From contig NZ_BLAF01000009.1 of NCBI RefSeq assembly GCF_009687885.1, positions 243,470-281,192 on the forward strand: a stretch of DNA of 37,723 bases. Direction: 5' to 3'. Shown in pieces: positions 33,601 through 37,723 of the stretch (position 1 is its first letter; each line of letters opens with the position of its first letter). The notes beneath the pieces are model-generated. The model had not been told where the DNA came from and did no database searches. It saw only the letters and a program-made list of their open reading frames with translations. This stretch comes from Acrocarpospora pleiomorpha. Its GTDB lineage: Bacteria; Actinomycetota; Actinomycetes; Streptosporangiales; Streptosporangiaceae. Position numbers and translations under genes: made by a program.

Positions 33601-34313
33601 ACCTCGAACGCGTGCAGGGCGACGAACGCGACGCGATCATCTTGTCCATCGGGTACGGCAAGCATCCCGACGGCCGGATGCGCTACCAGTGGGGCCCGCT
33701 GCTGCGCGACGGCGGCGAACGGCGGCTCAACGTGGCCGCCACCCGGGCCAAACAGCGGCTCACCCTGGTCAGCTCGTTCTCCAGCCACGACGTCGACCCG
33801 GACCGGCTGACCAAGGCCGGGGCCCGGCTGCTGGCCGACTACCTCACCTACGCGGGATCCGGCGGCACCGCCGCGGACGCCTCAGGACGCGACGACCTCG
33901 ACCCGTTCCAGATCGACGTACGCGACCAACTGGCCGCGCTCGGGATCAGCGTCGTCCCGCAGTACGGCGTCGGCGGCTACCGTGTCGACTTCGCGGCCAC
34001 TCACCCCGACGACCCCAGCCAGATGATCCTCGCCATCGAAACCGACGGCACCTCCTACCGCGCCTCCCGCAGCGTCCGCGACCGCGACCGGCTCCGCAAG
34101 GAGCATCTGGAACGTCTCGGCTGGAGCTTCCACCGCGTCTGGTCCACCAACTGGTTCCACAACCCCCAAGCCGAACTGGCCAAACTCCGCACCGCCTACG
34201 CGGAGGCCCTCGCCCGCACCCCCACCACGAAACCCCCAGAACCGGTACCACATCCGCCCGCGACAACCGACCTGGTGCCGCGCCCGCCCGCCCCGCTCGA
34301 CCGCGACCCCTGA
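30642..34313 (+). CDS. DUF4011-type superfamily 1 helicase with C-terminal PD-(D/E)XK/Vsr-like nuclease domain
   Basis: This 1223-residue protein is a candidate defence effector. Residues 1-240 match the DUF4011 N-terminal type (WIAALTDLGGRNTLLYYKD). Helicase motifs are complete: Walker A GPPGTGKS (273-280), Walker B FDEAS (D795), motif III GDDRQLPP (819), motif IV WHYRS (870), motif V VQGDERDAI (991) and motif VI NVAATRAK (1030). An insertion of several hundred residues separates Walker A from Walker B. The C-terminal domain reads YRVDF (D1116), AIETDG (E1133, D1135) and ERLGWSFHRVWS, as in Vsr/DUF559-like nucleases. A Pro-rich tail ends the protein. This DUF4011-helicase-Vsr arrangement resembles the one I recall as the Hhe anti-phage system. 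GTG 30642 has GGAGG upstream. Confidence 0.88.
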   Translation: MAEPTESRRGELIESAQARWIAALTDLGGRNTLLYYKDRRAGTLDLADADPIALERFLRTGSARLSRLFTDADIRADAIRRVQAIHRKARELLEERGIRAGYLATGMARWDELFLEPAAPVLLRGLTITPTRARHDDFELVLDDEEELNPVLVHKLATMYGAAVTGTGDLARAAELAEVPGFEILPRQVIGTFTYAKLPMVRDMQAAGELLDDSDIVAAIAGDPEAQELLLATDTFPAIDDTPESDYSVLDADSSQRSAIDAVLAGRSLVIHGPPGTGKSQTIANLIAALVARGRKILFVAEKRAAIDAVLSRLKGAGLGDMAIDIHEGTRDRQRIAKDLGTTLDLAAQVAATADEGPHRRLAERQKRLNQHVTALHEVHEPWGVTAFEVQSALLGIPAEARTPVRLALSERMSREAADRIRDDLREFAHLGGFTLRPRATSWYGAALRTPLDARLAMDQVTQLTTVTLPMLADRLGRACDELGLTPPNSYPSQLALLELLSGIARTHELLDPAVYGARPADLAAATGEGPELGLRDRFRLRRQAQALWIGPPKAPREDLHTALASAAAQLAGWEYLRTGSGLPHLPSGFAELLALGEQSQQELAALRRYVRIPPDVEPVLAGLAADRDTPWKLPRLYELGVRFDALGLGPLLDGLARREAGPGLAAQVFDHAWYATVLDHIRVRDPRYAAYDGAALDEIAGEFQVDDVQHLAVNRIRVRRAWAGRVREAEDRHPLQARVIRKQAAVRRGHLPLRRLLDQAGDVLFALKPCWAMSPLMVSQVLPLARLFDVVIFDEASQVVPADAIPSIMRGHQIVVAGDDRQLPPTNFFRQVGDEEAEEDMDDLVSFGAGFESVLDALRPLLPTCPLTWHYRSRDERLVAFSNTRIYGGALTTFPGVSRDDCLTHVVVGQSADKGQETSVTAEVDKVVDLILDHASTRPEESLGVIALGLRHADRIDAELRSRLTHRPDVEGFFSEDQAEPFFVKNLERVQGDERDAIILSIGYGKHPDGRMRYQWGPLLRDGGERRLNVAATRAKQRLTLVSSFSSHDVDPDRLTKAGARLLADYLTYAGSGGTAADASGRDDLDPFQIDVRDQLAALGISVVPQYGVGGYRVDFAATHPDDPSQMILAIETDGTSYRASRSVRDRDRLRKEHLERLGWSFHRVWSTNWFHNPQAELAKLRTAYAEALARTPTTKPPEPVPHPPATTDLVPRPPAPLDRDP

Positions 34314-34336
34314 CGGGCGGAGCCGTATTCCGCGAC

Positions 34337-35200
34337 TCACGCAGGCCGGTCGTTGAAGAACGCTCGCAGCTCCGCGGCGACGCGCTCCGGAGCACCACGG
34401 CCGTTGACCGGCGCCTCGTGCCCCACGCCGCGCAACGTGACGCGCCGGGCGTCCGGCAGCGTCCGCTGCAGCGCGTCCAGGGCACGGCGCACGGGGGGCG
34501 GGGTCTTCTCGCCGTCCATCAGCAACACGTCCGCGAGCAGCCCGGCGAAGCCCTCGCTTGAGGCCATCTCCTGGAACAGCCGCACGTCCAGTCGCTGGAG
34601 CGGAACAAGTGACTCCACGGTGGCCTCGCCCGCAGGCCGGGAACGCCTCCGCTCCATCCGCAAGTACGCGTCGAGCATCGGCACCAGCAGCCAGCGGGGC
34701 ATGATGTCGGTTCCCCGGCTGGCCCCCACCCCCTTGGTGAAGGTCGCCAATGCGGCGGACAGCCTGCCCTGGTCCATCTCGCGCTCGAACCTCGGGATCC
34801 ACGAAAGGTCGATGGTGCCGTACATGGAGAGCGCCGGTTCGAACACCGCGACCTTGTGGATCTCCGGGAGCGTCAGCGCCGCCTGCAGCGCGATCAACCC
34901 GCCGGAACTGTGCCCCCACACGGCGTGCGCCCCCGTGCCGGTCAGCAACGCGTGGACATCCTCACACTCCCTGGCCATGCGGTACTTCTCGCCGGGGGGA
35001 CCGCTCAGGCCGCGTCCTCGCCGGTCGGGCACGTACACGGTGAAGGTGTCCGCGAGCGCCTCCGCCAGCTCCGTGTAGTGCTGAGCGGCAAGGTAGCCGC
35101 CACTGATGAGGACCACACCCCGACCACGGCCAAACTGGTGGAACCCGATCGTCGTGCCGTCCGCCGAGGTCACGGCGCCGGTTGCTGCGGTATTTCCCAT
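34337..35200 (-). CDS. alpha/beta hydrolase
   Basis: The 287-residue hydrolase has an oxyanion-region LISGGYLAAQHY, the YVPDRRGRGLSG segment, a nucleophile elbow WGHSSGGL (S98), a probable acid in LLMDGEKTP, and the catalytic histidine in LRGVGHEAPVNG. There is no signal peptide, so it is cytosolic. The substrate is unknown; the compact form suggests a small ester, lactone or epoxide-like compound. ATG 35200 has GGAGG 5 bases upstream. It is divergent from a TetR gene, with a 70-bp intergenic region holding three operator-like palindromes. So it is probably the target of that repressor, perhaps detoxifying its inducing ligand. Confidence 0.85.
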   Translation of the reverse strand: MGNTAATGAVTSADGTTIGFHQFGRGRGVVLISGGYLAAQHYTELAEALADTFTVYVPDRRGRGLSGPPGEKYRMARECEDVHALLTGTGAHAVWGHSSGGLIALQAALTLPEIHKVAVFEPALSMYGTIDLSWIPRFEREMDQGRLSAALATFTKGVGASRGTDIMPRWLLVPMLDAYLRMERRRSRPAGEATVESLVPLQRLDVRLFQEMASSEGFAGLLADVLLMDGEKTPPPVRRALDALQRTLPDARRVTLRGVGHEAPVNGRGAPERVAAELRAFFNDRPA

Positions 35201-35209
35201 GACGGCCTC

Positions 35210-35261
35210 CTTAGCAACGCTAAGCCCTTAGCAACGCTAAGGTGCCTTACAACTGCTAAGG
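35210..35261. promoter_or_regulatory. three tandem TetR operator-like palindromes in a divergent promoter region
   Basis: CTTAGCAACGCTAAG occurs at 35210-35224 and again, identically, at 35227-35241 (a 17-bp step). A relative, CTTACAACTGCTAAG, lies at 35246-35260. The first two are perfect 6-bp inverted repeats around AAC; the third has a mismatch. They fill the 70-bp space between the divergent hydrolase and TetR starts, so a TetR dimer bound there could repress both genes. Confidence 0.75.
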
Positions 35262-35270
35262 TGTCAAGCC

Positions 35271-35909
35271 ATGAACCAGAAGGGGCTCGCGCGGGAGACG
35301 GTGGCCCGCGCCGCCCTGGACCTCCTCGACGAGGTCGGGCTGGACGGGCTGACGGTGCGTCGCCTGGCCGCCCAGCTGGGTGTGAAGTCACCCGCGCTGT
35401 ACTGGCACTTCCGCAGCAAGCAGGAGTTGCTCGACGAGATGTGCCGACAGCTGCTGGAGCCGGACATGGGCGGCCCGCGAGCCGATGAGTCCTGGCAGGA
35501 GTGGCTCACCCGCCGCGCCCACCAGTACCGCCGCATGCTGCTGTCCCACCGCGACGGCGCCCGCCTGGTCGCCGTCTCCCACCCGGGCATGACCGTCGGC
35601 CGCAAGTTCGAGGCCGAACTGAAGCTCCTGACCGGCTACGGCTTCACCCCGGCCCAGGGCCTCGACGCGATCAGCACTGTGAGCTTCTACACCACCGGCT
35701 TCGTGCTGCAGGAACAGGCATCCCTTGCCCGCCAGTCCGAGGTCACCCCCGAGTACCTCGCCACACTGACGGCAGAGGCCCCCACCACGATGGCCGCGGT
35801 CACAGCCATCGGAACCCCCACCAGCGCCCGCGCCTTCACCCACGGCCTGCGCCTGATCATCGACGGCATCACCACCTCACTGACCCGCCCGTCTCCCACC
35901 GCCCAATAG
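35271..35909 (+). CDS. TetR family regulator with TetR_C-type ligand domain
   Basis: The 212-residue protein starts MNQKGLARETVARAALDLLDEVG. The DNA-binding helix-turn-helix is LTVRRLAAQLGVKSPALYWHFRSKQELLDEM, close to the classical TetR (tetracycline repressor) group, as is the C-terminal domain pattern (MLLSHRDGARLVA, TVSFYTTGFVLQEQA). It probably represses itself and the divergent alpha/beta hydrolase through the palindromes at 35210-35261. Ligand unknown. ATG 35271 directly follows the operator region, so repression of its own promoter is expected. The 3' end converges on the ankyrin gene with a 27-bp gap. Confidence 0.88.
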   Translation: MNQKGLARETVARAALDLLDEVGLDGLTVRRLAAQLGVKSPALYWHFRSKQELLDEMCRQLLEPDMGGPRADESWQEWLTRRAHQYRRMLLSHRDGARLVAVSHPGMTVGRKFEAELKLLTGYGFTPAQGLDAISTVSFYTTGFVLQEQASLARQSEVTPEYLATLTAEAPTTMAAVTAIGTPTSARAFTHGLRLIIDGITTSLTRPSPTAQ

Positions 35910-35936
35910 GCCGGGCCAGCCGCGGTCGACCAATAG

Positions 35937-37688
35937 CTAACGGGGAAATCGGAGTCCGCTTCTGGCTCGCCGGCGTTTGAAGCGCTCGGCGATGATCAAC
36001 GGCCCTAGGCTCGCCGCGAACCATGCGAAGTGCAGCACCGTCAGTGTGATCCATACCGCGTCGCCGGTCACCTGCGCCCAGCTCAGCAGAGCGGTAACGA
36101 TCACGAGGAGATAGGTGGTCAGCAGGCATGCCCTCAATATTCCGCTGACCTTCAATGCCTTTTGTGTCTGCCCGGGCCCAAGCCACCACCGCGCGGCCGA
36201 CCAACCGAGGACCGATAGCACGACCACGCCTGGCAGAGGCAGGAGAGCGAGGGCGGTCGGTGCCGGGGTGCCACCCGTGGCGGTGGCGGCCAGGGAACCT
36301 GTCAAAAGGAGGGGAACCATGCACACAAGGGCGGCCACAGTGGAGGCCGTGATTCGCAATCGCTCCTCATCGGCCTTATGCAACTCGCGAGCGAGTGCCC
36401 TCCTCTCACCGATTGCCAGAATCGGCCGCTCGCCTTTTCGTTTGAGTCTGATCAGCGCTACAAGACCCCAGACAACACCTCCTAGCGCGACCACGACCAG
36501 AGGGCCCATGCTGTCCGGGCGGTCCGGGTCGATCTGCAGCAGGAGATCGATGCCGCTCCCCTCCATTCCGATCAGCTTGTAACCGGCCGCGAAAACGACG
36601 ACGAAGGCGAGGAATGCAAGGCAACCCAGCCGAGCGGAGGGGCTCTTATCTGAACGGGCTTCAGCCAGCGCGTGCTGGATGGCGGCACTGCCGGAATCCA
36701 GCTCAGCCGCGCGCGCCAAGGCGGCGACGCCTTCCTCGTGGACGCGACTGTGTCCGGGCGGGTACGACAGGAGAGCCTTGCCGAGAGCCAGATGAGCGGC
36801 CGCTTCTTCAGGAGCGAGTTCAACGGCCCGTCGTGCCGCGCGCGCAGCGTCATGGTGTAGTCCGCTCGCTGTCGCCATAGCTCGGGCCAAGGTCGTGTGG
36901 GCCCGCCAGTCGTGCGGGGCCAGCATGGTCGCGCGCAAGCCGTACAGGACGGCCTGGGTGCTGCTCCCCAGTTCACGGAAGATCATGCTGGCGATCGCGA
37001 GACAGTCGGCGTCGGGAGACCCGGTCAGGTTCAGAGCGCGATCGACAAGCTCGCGAGCAGTCCCCGCATCGCCCTGTCGTGCGTGGACCAGCGCGCTGAG
37101 CAGAACGGGAAACGGGTCCTCAGGACGTTCCGCGCCAAGGCGTCGTACGAAAGCGGAAACTTCGGAGAACGATCCCCTGTCGCAAAGATCGACCACATGA
37201 TCAAGCTCGTCGATCACTGCGCGGCTTGTGCCCGCACGAACGAGCAGGGTCACGAGTGCGCCATGACCGTTCCGCTGGGCTATCTCGGCCGCTGTGAGCC
37301 CTTCACTCGTGATTGCGTTGATCTCTGCACCGGCATTGAGGAGCACGCGGGCCGAGCCCTGGTATCCGTAAGCCGAAACGAAGTGCAGAGGCATCCACCC
37401 AGTGGAGTCACGGGCGTTGGCATCCGCGCCCAACTCAAGGAGAACAGGAAGCATATCGGGTAGGTCTTGGCCTGCTACGAGGTTGTGCAACAGCGACGGG
37501 ACATCCAGGTTGGCCCCAAATTCGACCAGGACGCGAAGAACGTCAGTACGACGGTAGTGGACGGCAAGCTCCACAAGAGGCGTTCCGTCCTCGTCCACAG
37601 CGTTGGGATCTGCACCGTCAAGAAGGATGGCGCGAACTCCTGCCGTGTCGCCGTCGAAGACGGCCCAGCCCAGAGACTCGTCACTCAC
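35937..37688 (-). CDS. ankyrin-repeat protein with helical repeats and a six-TM C-terminal domain
   Basis: The 583-residue protein has three parts. Residues 1-155 hold about four ankyrin repeats (AILLDGADPNAVDEDGTPLV, LLELGADANARDSTGWMPLHF, VLLNAGAEINAITSEGLTA). Residues about 165-340 form TPR-like helical hairpins (DAARAARRAVELAPEEAAAHLALGKAL style). From about 355 there are some six TM segments ending AWFAASLGPLIIAERF and a basic tail. So it is a membrane-anchored protein-interaction scaffold with repeats in the cytosol. The start is GTG 37688, with no clear ribosome-binding site. Base composition is less GC-rich than the flanking hydrolase/TetR genes. Its function is unknown, and the gene before it lies outside the window. 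Confidence 0.82.
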   Translation of the reverse strand: MSDESLGWAVFDGDTAGVRAILLDGADPNAVDEDGTPLVELAVHYRRTDVLRVLVEFGANLDVPSLLHNLVAGQDLPDMLPVLLELGADANARDSTGWMPLHFVSAYGYQGSARVLLNAGAEINAITSEGLTAAEIAQRNGHGALVTLLVRAGTSRAVIDELDHVVDLCDRGSFSEVSAFVRRLGAERPEDPFPVLLSALVHARQGDAGTARELVDRALNLTGSPDADCLAIASMIFRELGSSTQAVLYGLRATMLAPHDWRAHTTLARAMATASGLHHDAARAARRAVELAPEEAAAHLALGKALLSYPPGHSRVHEEGVAALARAAELDSGSAAIQHALAEARSDKSPSARLGCLAFLAFVVVFAAGYKLIGMEGSGIDLLLQIDPDRPDSMGPLVVVALGGVVWGLVALIRLKRKGERPILAIGERRALARELHKADEERLRITASTVAALVCMVPLLLTGSLAATATGGTPAPTALALLPLPGVVVLSVLGWSAARWWLGPGQTQKALKVSGILRACLLTTYLLVIVTALLSWAQVTGDAVWITLTVLHFAWFAASLGPLIIAERFKRRRARSGLRFPR

Positions 37689-37723
37689 CGGGCAAGTATC
37701 GCCGCCGTGCCATAGACGTACCA

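Overview
The window is GC-rich DNA (GC-biased third codon positions, frequent GTG starts, many 4-bp ATGA/GTGA gene overlaps). It reads as an actinomycete chromosome. An actinobacterial RNase P RNA, the Nif3 / zinc-ribbon / RNase HI-phosphatase block (the arrangement of Rv2230c-Rv2229c-Rv2228c in Mycobacterium tuberculosis) and a SCO2521-SCO2524-like locus all support this. A Streptomyces or Streptosporangiaceae-type organism is likely, but the genus is inference.

Layout. 1-2471: the tail of an unidentified gene, then an NDP-forming acyl-CoA synthetase with two sets of in-frame internal tandem repeats. 2610-3803: a DAO-family FAD oxidoreductase. 3763-9357 (minus): a tight five-gene operon with homologues of the uncharacterised SCO2524, SCO2523 (variant P-loop), SCO2522 and SCO2521 families, ending in a membrane protein with a PLD-like C-terminal region. 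9586-12255: a D-2-hydroxyacid dehydrogenase and a ThDP-dependent 2-oxoacid enzyme. 12250-14205 (minus): a sensor kinase with no response regulator beside it, followed by a TetR regulator; 14380-15840 is a divergent AMP-forming acyl-CoA ligase with an operator-like tandem element upstream. 15817-19866 (minus): four overlapping genes (M19 dipeptidase, M20 hydrolase, GNAT acyltransferase, N-succinylamino acid racemase-like enolase) that together fit a D- to L-amino acid conversion pathway. 19974-22941: the conserved Nif3, zinc-ribbon and RNase HI/phosphatase genes. 22938-23549 (minus): a GNAT protein. 23681-24074: rnpB.

The region after rnpB (about 24.1-30.6 kb) looks accessory: a DUF5984-like gene, a ribbon-helix-helix-like small protein with a doubtful partner ORF, an MFS transporter translationally coupled to a secreted alpha/beta hydrolase, a toxin-antitoxin pair whose toxin is frameshifted, and an APH-like kinase. 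Next comes a 1223-residue DUF4011-type superfamily 1 helicase with a C-terminal nuclease-like domain (30642-34313), a candidate single-protein anti-phage system. Then a divergent alpha/beta hydrolase / TetR pair shares a region with three operator-like palindromes (35210-35261). Last is an ankyrin-repeat membrane protein on the minus strand (35937-37688).

The strongest candidates for undescribed biology are the SCO2521-2524-like operon with its membrane/PLD-like fifth gene, the dipeptidase-extended D- to L-amino acid operon, and the helicase-nuclease. All functional calls come from reading motifs and gene context; no database search was run.
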